Below, piece after piece: positions 23,435 through 32,387 of a stretch of DNA of 64,000 bases. The position numbers and the translations under genes are program-made. Origin of the DNA: Prauserella aidingensis (GTDB taxonomy: Bacteria; Actinomycetota; Actinomycetes; Mycobacteriales; Pseudonocardiaceae); NCBI RefSeq assembly GCF_024171865.1, contig NZ_JAMTCN010000005.1:124001-188000 (forward strand). Direction: 5' to 3'. Numbering within the stretch: the stretch's first letter is position 1; each line of letters starts with the position of its first letter. The notes under the pieces are model-generated. The model made no database searches. It saw only the letters and a program-made list of their open reading frames with translations, and was not told where the DNA came from.

Positions 23435-24874
23435 ATGGGGAAGTTGTTCGGGCCCCAGGACGAACTGGCCGAGCAGAAGTCCAAGATCCTGATCGAGCAG
23501 GTCAACCCGTTCTCGGGGGCGATGGACCTGCACGAGCTGGTGCGCCGCGTTCGCGAGGGGGACTCGGCGAAGTGGCAGACCACGTCCCATGAGATGGCTG
23601 TCGTCGCCTCCGGCAACGAGCAGGCCGCCAACGCCGGTCAGGAGATGCTGCAGGCGCTGGAGAGTTCCTGGTCCGGTGAAGGTGCCGACGCGGCATCGCA
23701 GGCCATCCGGTCCAGCATCAAGGTGACGCAGGACGCGTCCGACGTCTACCAGCGCAACTCCGACCACTTCACGACGAACTCCGGGCAGTTCGAGGACATC
23801 AAGAATCGGCTCCCCGACGTGCCCGCCAAGCCGCCCGAGACGGGCATCGTCGACACCATCACGCCCTGGGACACCGACGCCGAGGACAAGGCCAACCAGT
23901 ACAAGGCCGACGTCGACGCCGCCCGCTCGATGTACTCCGGCTACGAGGGCAACGTCCACCGGTCCGCCTACGACATGCAGGCCGACTTCGGGCAGATCAA
24001 GGACCTCGGCGGCGAGTTCGGCTCCATGGAGCGCGACCGCTCGGGATCCGTCGAGGACTCGGGCTCGGGCGTCATCGACATCCCCGGCTCGGACGGCGGC
24101 GGGGACTCCGGCCGCCCCGGCACGTACGACGGCTCGGTCGGCGGTTCGGACCGGAGCGGCATCACGTCGGTGCCGCCCGGTGGTGGGTACCAGTCGTCGA
24201 ACCCGTCGAACCCGTCGCACGTCCCGACGGCGCCGTCGCCGTCGAACGACAACACCGGCACGTCCGGGTACACCCCGCCGAGCACGGTAACCCCGCCCGC
24301 CGCGAACTACCCGGGACCGAACGGTCCGGGTGGCGGAATGCCGGGCGGAACCGGGTTCGGCCCGCACGGCAACACCCCCGGCACCACGGGCTTCGGCAAC
24401 ACGGGCTTCGGGCCGACCGGCACACCCGGCGCAGGCCCCGGCGGTTCGTCCGGCGGCGGCACCGGAGGTGGCCGGTTCTCCCCGCCCGGCATGGGACGTG
24501 CGGGCGGCTACTCGGCCGGTGCGGGTGGCGGCGCAGGCGGCTACTCGGCAGGTGGTGGTGCCCCCGGGTCCGGTGGCAGTGCGCCGGGTGCGGGCAGGAT
24601 GACCGGAGCCTCTCCCGGCGGTTTCGGCCCGGCCGGCTCCGGCGGTGCGGCCGCCGCGGGTGGCGGTTCGGCCGCAGGTGCCGCAGGTGGCCGCGGCGGA
24701 ATGATGGGCGGAATGGGCGGCGCGGGCCGCGGCGGCCAGGGCGGCGAGGACGAGGAGCACCAGCGCAAGTACCTCGCCGACAGCGACGAGGCGTTCTCCC
24801 TCACCGAGGACGGCGAAGTGCTTCGCGACCCGGTCACCGGCCACGTCGTCACCCCGCCGACCATCGGCGAGTGA
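23435..24874 (+). CDS. PPE-like type VII secretion substrate with Gly-rich C-terminus
   Basis: 479 residues. The N-terminal ~180 residues are helical and contain a WxG turn (SSWSGEGADAASQAI) like PPE/WXG proteins. The rest is a long Gly/Pro/Ser-rich region with GFGNTGFGPTG-type repeats, ending in DEAFSLTEDGEVLRDPVTGH. AAGGGGGAG precedes ATG 23435. An EspG gene follows, overlapping by GTGA; EspG proteins are the chaperones for PPE substrates, so these two probably work as a pair. No ESX core genes are in the window. Confidence 0.82.
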   Translation: MGKLFGPQDELAEQKSKILIEQVNPFSGAMDLHELVRRVREGDSAKWQTTSHEMAVVASGNEQAANAGQEMLQALESSWSGEGADAASQAIRSSIKVTQDASDVYQRNSDHFTTNSGQFEDIKNRLPDVPAKPPETGIVDTITPWDTDAEDKANQYKADVDAARSMYSGYEGNVHRSAYDMQADFGQIKDLGGEFGSMERDRSGSVEDSGSGVIDIPGSDGGGDSGRPGTYDGSVGGSDRSGITSVPPGGGYQSSNPSNPSHVPTAPSPSNDNTGTSGYTPPSTVTPPAANYPGPNGPGGGMPGGTGFGPHGNTPGTTGFGNTGFGPTGTPGAGPGGSSGGGTGGGRFSPPGMGRAGGYSAGAGGGAGGYSAGGGAPGSGGSAPGAGRMTGASPGGFGPAGSGGAAAAGGGSAAGAAGGRGGMMGGMGGAGRGGQGGEDEEHQRKYLADSDEAFSLTEDGEVLRDPVTGHVVTPPTIGE

Positions 24875-25617
24875 CCGCCATGGCCGTACTGCACCGTCCC
24901 GTCGTCCTGCGCAGGGAAACCCTGCTGCACGTGTGGGAACTCGAAGGTCTCGGCGACACCCACCCGGTCCTCGGCGCGCGCACGAAATACGTTCCGATGG
25001 ACCTCACGGGCGAGACGAACCGGGAATGCTTTCGCGTCCTGGCCGAACTGGGACTCGCCGCGGGCGAAACGCCCACGCGTGAATTCCGCGTCGCGCTTCG
25101 GGTGCTGAATTCCCCGGACCGCGACCTGTACTGCTACAGCGAAACCGTCCGCGGGAAACTGCAGTTCGCCGCGGCCTCCGGCGGCGGCGTGACCGTCGGC
25201 GTGCAGGTCGACGGTGACCTCGTGACACTCGCGACCACCGGCGAGGACGACCTTGTGGACGGATTCATCTCGGAACTGCCCGAATACCCGCCCGCGTCCA
25301 TTCCTCCGCTCCACACGACGAAGCGGGAATTCGAACAGCGCGACGAGAACCACGACATGTTCGCCGCGAAACAGAGTCCGGCGAAGCAACTCGAGAACGC
25401 GATGCAAGCCCCACGCCTGGGCGTGCACCAGGTGTACGCGGGAGGCCGCACCTCCGACGGCGGGTACCGCAACAGCAAACCGTTCACCGTCATCGACATC
25501 CGCGACCGTGGCCGCGTCGTCACCTTCGCCGACCCCGACGGCGGAATCCACTGCCTGCCCGGCGACACCGCCACCCTGACGAAGACGTTCCTCGCCACCT
25601 GGCAGTCCCTGCCCTGA
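24871..25617 (+). CDS. espG: ESX secretion-associated chaperone EspG
   Basis: About 248 residues matching the EspG family: LRRETLLHVWELEGLGDTHP at the start, FRVALRVLNSPDRDLYCYS in the centre and APRLGVHQVYAGGRTSDGGY then FTVIDIRDRGRVVTFADPDG near the end. EspG binds the tip of PE-PPE pairs in the cytoplasm and keeps them soluble before export. GTG 24871 overlaps the PPE-like stop; ATG 24880 is the alternative start. Confidence 0.88.
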   Translation: MTAMAVLHRPVVLRRETLLHVWELEGLGDTHPVLGARTKYVPMDLTGETNRECFRVLAELGLAAGETPTREFRVALRVLNSPDRDLYCYSETVRGKLQFAAASGGGVTVGVQVDGDLVTLATTGEDDLVDGFISELPEYPPASIPPLHTTKREFEQRDENHDMFAAKQSPAKQLENAMQAPRLGVHQVYAGGRTSDGGYRNSKPFTVIDIRDRGRVVTFADPDGGIHCLPGDTATLTKTFLATWQSLP

Positions 25618-25640
25618 CCGAGCCGCACCGCGCGGCCGTC

Positions 25641-25805
25641 TACGCCCGCCCGTCTCCCACCGCCACCCAAAGCGACACGCTCCGCGTGGCCCCCTAGGCC
25701 CACCGTCTCCCACCACCGCCCAACAGGACGCGCTGCCGCGCGGCCCCCTACGCCCGCCCGTCTCCCACCGCCACCCAAAGCGACACGCTCCGCGTGGCCC
25801 CCTAG
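25641..25805 (+). repeat. Three-copy ~55-bp tandem repeat upstream of menG
   Basis: A 57-bp unit (TACGCCCGCCCGTCTCCCAC at its start, GTGGCCCCCTAG at its end) is present twice without change at 25641-25697 and 25749-25805, with a diverged copy between them. It ends ten bases before the menG start codon, so it contributes to that gene's leader. The copies between EspG and menG do not encode a plausible protein. Confidence 0.85.
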
Positions 25806-25814
25806 TCTCGAACC

Positions 25815-26558
25815 ATGTCTCGTGCGTCGCTGGACAAGGATCCTCGCGAGGTCGCCGCCATGTTCGACGGCGTCGCCGCAGGCTACGACCGTGCCAACTC
25901 GGTGATGACGTTCGGCTTCGACCGGCGCTGGCGGACCACCACGGCCGGAGCACTCGACGCGCGCGAAGGCGAACGAGTGCTGGATCTCGCCGCGGGCACC
26001 GGCGTGTCCACCGAGGAGTACGCACGCGACGGCGCGTGGTGCGTCGCCGCCGACTTCTCCCTCGAGATGCTCCGCAACGGCCGCGACCGGGGCCTGCCGA
26101 TGATCGCCGCGGACGCGCTGCACCTGCCGTTCGCCGACGAGTCGTTCGACGCCGTGACCGTGTCCTTCGGGCTGCGCAACTTCGTCGACACCAAGGCCGC
26201 GCTCGTCGAGATCATGCGGGTCGTCAGGCCCGGCGGCAGGCTCGTGATCTGTGAGGTGTCGACGCCGACGTTCGCGCCGATCCGGTTCGTGTACCGCAAG
26301 ATCGTTCTGCGACTGCTGACCTGGCTCGGCCGCCGCGCAGCCTCCAACCCCGAGGCGTACGGCTATCTCGCCGAGTCCATGCTGACCTGGTACGACCAGC
26401 GGTCGCTGGGCGAGGTCATCGCCTCGGCGGGCTGGACGAAGGTCGAATGGCTCAACCTCACGTTCGGCGCCGTCGCCCTCCACCGGGCCCGCAAACCCGA
26501 GCCCGAACAGCCACCGGCGCCCGAGCCGCACGGCAGCCCTGCGAAAATCGACCCATGA
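25815..26558 (+). CDS. menG: Demethylmenaquinone methyltransferase MenG (UbiE)
   Basis: 247 residues, SAM-dependent methyltransferase that makes menaquinone from demethylmenaquinone. Family motifs are MFDGVAAGYDRANSVMTFGF, RVLDLAAGTGVSTEEYA, SFGLRNFVDTKAALVEIMRV and GYLAESMLTWYDQRS. The C-terminus carries a Pro-rich extension. Its stop overlaps the menJ start (ATGA), so the two last quinone modifications are coupled. Confidence 0.95.
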   Translation: MSRASLDKDPREVAAMFDGVAAGYDRANSVMTFGFDRRWRTTTAGALDAREGERVLDLAAGTGVSTEEYARDGAWCVAADFSLEMLRNGRDRGLPMIAADALHLPFADESFDAVTVSFGLRNFVDTKAALVEIMRVVRPGGRLVICEVSTPTFAPIRFVYRKIVLRLLTWLGRRAASNPEAYGYLAESMLTWYDQRSLGEVIASAGWTKVEWLNLTFGAVALHRARKPEPEQPPAPEPHGSPAKIDP

Positions 26559-27826
26559 CTCAGGATGCCGAGGTCATCGTCGTCGGAGCAGGGCCGGCGG
26601 GATCGACCGTCGCCACGTACCTCGCCCGGGCGGGCGTCGACGTGCTGCTGCTGGAGAAGACCACGTTCCCGCGCGACAAGGTCTGCGGCGACGGACTGAC
26701 CCCACGGGGCGTCAAGCAGCTGATCGACCTCGGCCTGGACATGAGGCCCGAAGCAGGCTGGACGTTCAGCAAGGGCCTGCGGATCATCACCGGTGACCTG
26801 CACCTGCAGCTCGACTGGCCGGACCTGGCGAGCTACCCGCCGTACGGCGTGGCCCGCACCCGGCACGACTTCGACGAGCTCCTCGCGCAGACCGCCGTCG
26901 AGGCGGGCGCGCGGCTGCAGGAGCGCACCACCGTCACCGGCGCGGTCACCGACGAGCGCACGGGCCGTGTCGTCGGTGTCGAAGGCAAGTTCGGACCCGA
27001 CAAGCAGCCCGTGAGCTACCGGGCCCCGTTGGTGCTCGCGTGCGACGGAGTGTCGGCGCGGCTGGCGCTGTCGGTCGGCATCGAGAAGGACGACAAGCGG
27101 CCCATGGGGGTCGCCGTTCGCCGGTACTACACGAGCCCGCGCCACGACGAGGAGTACATCGAGGGACACCTCGAGCTGTGGGATCGCGCGGACCCCGCGA
27201 ACCCGAAGCTGCTGCCCGGCTACGGCTGGGCCTTCCCCCTCGGCGACGGCACGGTCAACGTCGGCCTGGGGATGCTGTCGACGTCGAAGTCGTTCCGCAA
27301 CATCGACTACCGGCAGCTGCTGCGTTCCTGGCTCGACGGCACGCCCGAGGAATGGGGCTACCGCGAGGAGAACGCCGTCGGGAAGGTCGGCGGCGCGGGC
27401 CTGCCGATGGGCTTCAACCGCACGCCCCACTACCGCGACGGGCTGCTGCTGCTCGGCGACGCGGGCGGCATGGTCAGCCCGTTCAACGGCGAGGGCATCT
27501 CGGCCGCGATGGAGTCGGCACAGCTGGCCGCCGAGCACGTGCTGCAGGCCCTGGCGCGGCCGGAGGGGCCGTCGCGGGAACGTGCTCTCGAGGGCTACCC
27601 GCGTGCCGTGGCGGAGCTGATGGGCGGCTACTACCGGCTGGGTAACACGTTCGCCAAGCTCATCGGCAAGCCGAAGGTCATGCGCGCGGCCACGAAGTAC
27701 GGACTGCGCGTCAACCCGATCATTCCGCTCGTCTACAAGGGCCTGTCGGGGTGTTACGACGCGAAGGGCGGCGACGCGGTGGACCGCATCATCGCCGCGA
27801 TGTCGCGCGTCACGCCGAGTGCCTGA
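26555..27826 (+). CDS. menJ: Menaquinone side-chain reductase MenJ (geranylgeranyl reductase family)
   Basis: 423 residues. Rossmann FAD motif VIVVGAGPAGSTVATYLARA, family motif KVCGDGLTPRGVKQL, then LLLLGDAGGMVSPFNGEGIS near residue 300. In M. tuberculosis MenJ (Rv0561c) saturates one isoprene unit of menaquinone; the order menG-menJ-prenyl synthase is kept here apart from the nuo insertion. Start ATG 26555 overlaps the menG stop. Confidence 0.9.
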   Translation: MTQDAEVIVVGAGPAGSTVATYLARAGVDVLLLEKTTFPRDKVCGDGLTPRGVKQLIDLGLDMRPEAGWTFSKGLRIITGDLHLQLDWPDLASYPPYGVARTRHDFDELLAQTAVEAGARLQERTTVTGAVTDERTGRVVGVEGKFGPDKQPVSYRAPLVLACDGVSARLALSVGIEKDDKRPMGVAVRRYYTSPRHDEEYIEGHLELWDRADPANPKLLPGYGWAFPLGDGTVNVGLGMLSTSKSFRNIDYRQLLRSWLDGTPEEWGYREENAVGKVGGAGLPMGFNRTPHYRDGLLLLGDAGGMVSPFNGEGISAAMESAQLAAEHVLQALARPEGPSRERALEGYPRAVAELMGGYYRLGNTFAKLIGKPKVMRAATKYGLRVNPIIPLVYKGLSGCYDAKGGDAVDRIIAAMSRVTPSA

Positions 27827-28043
27827 ACCCGCCACACGGAGCGGGGTCACGTGGGATAGATCACGTCGGTTTTCATGATCGACATGGCCGCTGCCTTCCC
27901 GATCCTTTTTGCGCTGGTGATGCCAGGTGTGGCCGTCGCAGCGGGCCTCTGACATGCGGCCGACTTAGGTCTGCCTTATATGCCGGGGATGTACCGGGGG
28001 CTAGCGACAGCGTGTGACTCGCGTCCTACACTGACCCCATGCT

Positions 28044-28061
28044 TTGTGAAGCGGTTCACAA
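28044..28061. promoter_or_regulatory. Rex operator 1 (perfect consensus)
   Basis: TTGTGAAGCGGTTCACAA matches the Rex consensus TTGTGAA-N4-TTCACAA at every fixed position. Rex represses respiratory genes when NAD+ is high relative to NADH; nuo is a known Rex target in Streptomyces. No rex gene is in the window. Confidence 0.82.
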
Positions 28062-28075
28062 CCACGACGGAGTGC

Positions 28076-28093
28076 TTGTGAACGTTTTCACGA
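28076..28093. promoter_or_regulatory. Rex operator 2 (one mismatch)
   Basis: TTGTGAACGTTTTCACGA, one mismatch from the Rex consensus, 32 bp downstream of operator 1 (three helical turns), so two Rex dimers could bind on the same face of the DNA. Confidence 0.65.
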
Positions 28094-28135
28094 CGTCAGT
28101 GCGGCGCGTGCCACGTAGGGCGCACGCACGAGCAC

Positions 28136-28154
28136 GCAGATCACTGTGATCTGC
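28136..28154. promoter_or_regulatory. Perfect 9-1-9 palindrome in the nuo leader
   Basis: GCAGATCAC-T-GTGATCTGC. It could be a second regulator's site or an RNA hairpin about 105 bases before nuoA. I do not recognise the binding protein. Confidence 0.5.
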
Positions 28155-28259
28155 ACCGCCGACGTCGTGGCCGGGGCGTAGCCCGGGTCACGAGGTCGGC
28201 ACCCCGGCAGCACACCCGATACGTCCGAACGCAACGCCGCGGAAAGGATGGTGCCCGCA

Positions 28260-28769
28260 GTGAACGTCACGTTCGCGCCGGCCGGATTCGCTTCGGCGAG
28301 CCGGGCTCCGGCCGAGCACGCGCCGACAGGCCCTGGTCTCACGGAGACTCCGGCCGACCAGGTGCTGGCCGGCGGGCAGGTACTGGCCCAGGAGGCGGCC
28401 GCGGGCATCGGGATCTACCTGCCCCTGGTGCTGCTGATCGTTCTCGCGGCAGGCTTCGGCGTCTTCTCCGTGCTGCTGGGCCCGCTCGTCGGCCCCAGCC
28501 GCTACAACAAGGCCAAGACGGCCGCCTACGAATGCGGGATCGAACCGTCGCCGCAGCCGATCGCGGGCGCGGGCCGGATGCCTGTCGCCTACTACGTCAC
28601 GGCGATGCTGTTCATCCTCTTCGACATCGAGATGGTCTTCCTCTTCCCGTACGCCATCGCCGCGGACGCGCTCGGGTTGTGGGGTCTGGGCGCGGTGGCA
28701 CTGTTCATCGCGACCTTCTTCATCGCCGACTTCTACGTGTGGCGCCGCGGCGGCCTGGATTGGAACTGA
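28260..28769 (+). CDS. nuoA: NADH-quinone oxidoreductase subunit A
   Basis: 169 residues, membrane-arm subunit at the junction with the peripheral arm of complex I. Three hydrophobic segments and the hallmark KTAAYECGIEPSPQP, YYVTAMLFILFDIEMVFLFP are present. The first ~50 residues (Ala/Gly/Pro-rich) are an unusual N-terminal extension; NuoA is normally near 120 residues. GTG 28260 has AAAGGATG upstream; a later start is possible. First gene of a complete nuoA-N operon. Confidence 0.92.
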   Translation: MNVTFAPAGFASASRAPAEHAPTGPGLTETPADQVLAGGQVLAQEAAAGIGIYLPLVLLIVLAAGFGVFSVLLGPLVGPSRYNKAKTAAYECGIEPSPQPIAGAGRMPVAYYVTAMLFILFDIEMVFLFPYAIAADALGLWGLGAVALFIATFFIADFYVWRRGGLDWN

Positions 28770-28775
28770 TGCGCC

Positions 28776-29324
28776 ATGGGTCTCGAGGAGAAACTCCCCA
28801 ACGGAATCCTGCTGACGTCGCTCGAGGGTGTCGTCAACTGGGCGCGCAAGAACTCGATGTGGCCCGCGACGTTCGGTCTCGCGTGCTGCGCCATCGAGAT
28901 GATGACCAGTGGCGGATCGCGGTACGACCTCGCGCGGTTCGGCATGGAGCGCTTCAGCGCGACGCCCCGGCAGGCCGACCTGATGATCGTCGCGGGCCGG
29001 GTGACGCAGAAGATGGCGCCGGTCCTGCGCCAGATCTACGACCAGATGGCCGAGCCGCGCTGGGTGCTCGCGATGGGCGTGTGCGCCTCGTCCGGCGGCA
29101 TGTTCAACAACTACGCGGTCGTGCAGGGCGTCGACCACATCGTGCCGGTCGACATGTACCTGCCTGGCTGCCCGCCGCGGCCGGAGATGCTGCTCGACGC
29201 GATTCTCAAGCTGCACGCGAAGGTCCAGGACGAGCCGATCAACGCCCGCCGCGCGCAGTTGCGCGAGGAGAGCGGCGCGAAGACCGAGATCATCCCGTCG
29301 TCCGTCAAGTACGCGAAGAAGTAG
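28776..29324 (+). CDS. nuoB: NADH-quinone oxidoreductase subunit B
   Basis: 182 residues, carries the terminal [4Fe-4S] cluster N2 that hands electrons to quinone. Cluster ligands are in [26 protein letters not shown] and [10 protein letters not shown]. Six bases after nuoA; the ATG follows GATGCGCC with no strong ribosome-binding site, suggesting coupling. Confidence 0.97.
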   Translation: MGLEEKLPNGILLTSLEGVVNWARKNSMWPATFGLACCAIEMMTSGGSRYDLARFGMERFSATPRQADLMIVAGRVTQKMAPVLRQIYDQMAEPRWVLAMGVCASSGGMFNNYAVVQGVDHIVPVDMYLPGCPPRPEMLLDAILKLHAKVQDEPINARRAQLREESGAKTEIIPSSVKYAKK

Positions 29325-29333
29325 GGCGAGGCC

Positions 29334-30092
29334 ATGGCTGACGAGGACACGCAGAACCCGCGCACCGGTGGCGAGAACTCGAGCGCCGAACGGCCCGAGG
29401 GAGGCCTCGAGCCGCGCGGTGCCGAACCGGCACGGGTGGTCGCCGGTCACGAACGCAGGGGCATGTTCGGTGTCTCCGGCAGCGGCGACACGTCGGGCTA
29501 CGGCGGACTGCGCCTGCCCGCCTACTCGCCGCCGCCCGCGGAACGCCCGTACGGCGGCTGGTTCGACGACTTCGCCGACGAGTTCTACGCCGCGCTCGCC
29601 GACAACGGCATTCCCGCCGAGGCGATCCTGCAGGTGACCGTGGACCGCGGCGAGATCACCTTCTACGTCGACCGCGAGCATCTCGTCGCGATGTGCCGCG
29701 TGCTGCGCGACGACGAGGGGCTGCGCTTCGAGGTGTGCAGCTCGGTGTCCGGTGTGGACTACGGCGAGGACGTGCCGCAGCGGCTGCACTCGGTGTACCA
29801 CCTGCTGTCGATGACGTACCGCCGTCGCATCCGTCTCGAGGTGACGATGGACGTCGAGGACCCGCACGTGCCGTCCATTGTGGAGGTCCACCCGACGGCG
29901 GACTGGCACGAGCGCGAGGCCTACGACATGTTCGGCATCGTCTACGACGGCCACCCCGCGCTGACCCGCATCCTCATGCCCGACGACTGGGAAGGGCATC
30001 CGCAGCGCAAGGACTACCCGCTCGGCGGCATCCCCGTGGAGTACAAGGGCGCGGAGATCCCGCCGCCGGACACGCGGAGGTCGTACTCGTGA
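29334..30092 (+). CDS. nuoC: NADH-quinone oxidoreductase subunit C
   Basis: 252 residues of the 30-kDa subunit. The first ~60 residues are a hydrophilic extension ([20 protein letters not shown]); the conserved part includes [39 protein letters not shown] and the end [16 protein letters not shown]. NuoC and NuoD are separate here, as in most actinobacteria. The stop overlaps the GTG of a repeat-encoded small frame. Confidence 0.96.
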   Translation: MADEDTQNPRTGGENSSAERPEGGLEPRGAEPARVVAGHERRGMFGVSGSGDTSGYGGLRLPAYSPPPAERPYGGWFDDFADEFYAALADNGIPAEAILQVTVDRGEITFYVDREHLVAMCRVLRDDEGLRFEVCSSVSGVDYGEDVPQRLHSVYHLLSMTYRRRIRLEVTMDVEDPHVPSIVEVHPTADWHEREAYDMFGIVYDGHPALTRILMPDDWEGHPQRKDYPLGGIPVEYKGAEIPPPDTRRSYS

Positions 30093-30247
30093 GCTTTCCG
30101 CCGAAGTACGTGTTCCCGCTGGAGGCGCGGGAGATGCCGCCGAAGTACGTGTTCCCGCTGGAGGCGCGGGAGATGCCGCCGAAGTACGTGTTCCCGCTGG
30201 AGGCGCGGGAAGCACAGTCCGCTTTCTTCCCGCTGGAGGCGCCATGA
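30089..30247 (+). CDS. Repeat-encoded 52-residue open frame bridging nuoC and nuoD
   Basis: GTG 30089 overlaps the nuoC stop (GTGA) and the stop TGA (30245-30247) overlaps the nuoD ATG (ATGA). The frame is three 39-bp repeats plus a diverged fourth, giving [13 protein letters not shown] units of 13 residues. Each unit carries GGAGG some nine bases before an in-frame ATG, so the array is a string of translation-start-like segments. It may serve only to couple nuoC and nuoD translation; a real peptide is possible. No family is recognised. Confidence 0.5.
   Translation: MSFPPKYVFPLEAREMPPKYVFPLEAREMPPKYVFPLEAREAQSAFFPLEAP
30097..30243 (+). repeat. Family C 39-bp repeat array between nuoC and nuoD
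   Basis: Units read CCGCCGAAGTACGTGTTCCC then GCTGGAGGCGCGGGAGATG; the first three are almost identical and the fourth is diverged. The last unit supplies the GGAGG ribosome-binding site of nuoD. Related copies lie before nuoF (32468-32496), in nuoG (34497-34533, reversed), between korA and korB, and at the start of the ABC ATPase gene. Confidence 0.9.
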
Positions 30248-31617
30248 CCACTAGCGACAACATCGCCGACGTGTCCACCGGCACGGACACGAGCCCGGAG
30301 GGGTCGGACAGCGCTCCGTACGCCGAGCCGCGGGAGACCACCGAGGGCCCGGTCTACACGGTCAGCGGCGGTGACTGGGACGACGTGCTGTCGGACGCCT
30401 CGCACGACGAGCGCATGGTCATCAACATGGGCCCGCAGCACCCGTCGACGCACGGCGTGCTGCGGCTGGTGCTGGAGATGGAGGGCGAGACCGTCACCCA
30501 GCTCCGGTCGGTGATCGGCTACCTGCACACGGGTATCGAGAAGAACTGCGAGTACCGCACGTGGACGCAGGGCGTCACGTTCGTGACGCGCATGGACTAC
30601 CTGTCTCCACTGTTCAACGAGATGGGCTACTGCCTCGCGGTGGAGAAGCTGCTCGAACTCGAGGTTCCTCGCCGGGCGCAGCTGTTGCGGGTGCTGCTCA
30701 TGGAGATCAACCGCATCGGTTCGCACTTCGTCTACATCGCCACCGGCGGTATGGAGCTCGGTGCCACGACGGCGATGACGCTCGGTTTCCGCGAGCGCGA
30801 AGAGGTGCTGCACCTGCTCGAGCACCTGACGGGACTGCGGATGAACCACGCGTTCATCCGGCCCGGCGGGCTGGCGCAGGACATGCCGGAGGACTTCGTC
30901 GAGAAAGTCACCGAGTTCTGCAAGGTGATGGACGAGCGGCTGCCGCTGTACGACAAGCTCTTCACGGGCCAGCCGATCTGGCGTAACCGGCTCAAGGGCG
31001 TGGGCTACCTGCCGTTGGACGCGTGCCTGGCGCTCGGCGTCACGGGTCCGGTGCTGCGTTCGGCGGGTGTGGCGTGGGATCTGCGCAAGACGGATCCGTA
31101 CTCCTGCTACGACGAGTTCGACTTCGAGGTGCCGACGTCGACCGACGCCGACTGCTGGGCCCGCTACCTGCTCCGCGTCGAGGAGATGCGCCAGTCGGTG
31201 CGGATCATCCGGCAGGTGCTGGAGAAGTTGGAGCCCGGTCCGGTGATGGTCGAGGACCGCAAGATCGCGTGGCCCGCGCAGTTGTCGGTCTCGAGCGACG
31301 GCATGGGCAACTCGCTCGACCACGTCCGCAAGATCATGGGCCAGTCGATGGAATCGCTGATCCACCACTTCAAGCTGGTCACCGAGGGCTTCCGGGTGCC
31401 GCCGGGTCAGGTGTACTCGACGGTCGAGTCGCCGCGCGGTGAGCTCGGGTTCCACCTCGTCTCCGACGGCGGCACGCGGCCCGCGCGGGTCCACGTGCGC
31501 GAACCGAGCTTCGTGAACCTCCAGGCGATGCCGGCGATGTCGGAGGGCGGCCTGGTCGCCGACGTCATCGCGGCCGTCGCATCGATCGACCCGGTGATGG
31601 GGGGAGTGGACCGATGA
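30244..31617 (+). CDS. nuoD: NADH-quinone oxidoreductase subunit D
   Basis: 457 residues, 49-kDa subunit that helps form the quinone site with NuoB. Motifs: [68 protein letters not shown]. The first ~55 residues are a hydrophilic extension. The start overlaps the repeat-encoded small frame; the stop overlaps nuoE (ATGA). Confidence 0.97.
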   Translation: MTTSDNIADVSTGTDTSPEGSDSAPYAEPRETTEGPVYTVSGGDWDDVLSDASHDERMVINMGPQHPSTHGVLRLVLEMEGETVTQLRSVIGYLHTGIEKNCEYRTWTQGVTFVTRMDYLSPLFNEMGYCLAVEKLLELEVPRRAQLLRVLLMEINRIGSHFVYIATGGMELGATTAMTLGFREREEVLHLLEHLTGLRMNHAFIRPGGLAQDMPEDFVEKVTEFCKVMDERLPLYDKLFTGQPIWRNRLKGVGYLPLDACLALGVTGPVLRSAGVAWDLRKTDPYSCYDEFDFEVPTSTDADCWARYLLRVEEMRQSVRIIRQVLEKLEPGPVMVEDRKIAWPAQLSVSSDGMGNSLDHVRKIMGQSMESLIHHFKLVTEGFRVPPGQVYSTVESPRGELGFHLVSDGGTRPARVHVREPSFVNLQAMPAMSEGGLVADVIAAVASIDPVMGGVDR

Positions 31618-32387
31618 GTAGTCCGAAGGGCGGCCCCGCCGACGGCGGAGCCTCGACGACGTCGACCACGTTCGGCGAGGACACGGTCGCGGAGGCACGC
31701 GAGTTGATCTCGCGCTATCCGCAGTCGCGGTCCGCGTTGTTGCCGTTGCTGCATCTGGTGCAGTCGGTCGAGGGGTACGTCAGCCAGGAGGGCATGACGT
31801 TCTGTGCGCAGCAGCTCGGGCTGTCGGAGGCCGAGGTCGCGGCGGTCGCGACGTTCTACACGATGTACAAGCGCAGGCCGTGCGGCGAGCACCTGGTGAG
31901 CGTGTGCACGAACACGCTGTGCGCGGCGATGGGCGGCGACGCGATCTACAAGCGGCTGCAGCAGCACCTCGGCTCGGAGGGTGCGCCGCTCGGCCACGAG
32001 GACGTGGCGGGCACGCCGGGGGAGAGCGGCTCGGTGATGCTCGAACACGCCGAGTGTCTCGCGGCGTGTGACCTGGCGCCGGTGCTGCAGGTCAACTACG
32101 AGTACTTCGACAACCAGACCGAGGACAGCGCGGTCGAACTGGTCGACGCGTTGCGGCGCGGGGACAAACCGCACCCGACGCGCGGCGCGCCGCTGTCGGA
32201 CTTCAAGACCGTGGAGCGGCGCCTGGCGGGGCTGCTTCCCGAGGACGACGACGAGTTCTGGACCGATGTGGACGGACCGTCGCAGGCTGTCGAAACGGTC
32301 CGCGGCGCCCAGCTGGCCGCGGACCGCAACTGGACGGCGCCTGCTGCGCCGGAGGACGTGCCGCTGCCGGAGGTGGAGGCGAAATGA
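31614..32387 (+). CDS. nuoE: NADH-quinone oxidoreductase subunit E
   Basis: 257 residues, thioredoxin-like [2Fe-2S] subunit (cluster N1a). Ligands are in SVCTNTLC and [18 protein letters not shown]. The C-terminal ~60 residues (after about [12 protein letters not shown]) are an actinobacterial extension. The stop overlaps an ATG that opens a 26-residue frame. Confidence 0.96.
   Translation: MSSPKGGPADGGASTTSTTFGEDTVAEARELISRYPQSRSALLPLLHLVQSVEGYVSQEGMTFCAQQLGLSEAEVAAVATFYTMYKRRPCGEHLVSVCTNTLCAAMGGDAIYKRLQQHLGSEGAPLGHEDVAGTPGESGSVMLEHAECLAACDLAPVLQVNYEYFDNQTEDSAVELVDALRRGDKPHPTRGAPLSDFKTVERRLAGLLPEDDDEFWTDVDGPSQAVETVRGAQLAADRNWTAPAAPEDVPLPEVEAK

Larger units (their letters stand above)
27827..28259 (+). 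promoter_or_regulatory. Leader and control region of the nuo operon
   Basis: 433 bases without a gene. It carries a possible -10 box TACACT (28027-28032) with GCGACA 17 bases upstream, two Rex-type operators (28044-28061 and 28076-28093) and a 19-bp palindrome (28136-28154). If the promoter is right, both operators lie just downstream of the start point and would block elongation or initiation. No credible open frame. Confidence 0.6.

Noticed and set aside
30097-30243. 39-bp tandem arrays considered as CRISPR-like repeats
   Set aside because: Copies are contiguous with no unique spacers and no cas genes nearby; they are tandem minisatellites in frame with neighbouring genes.
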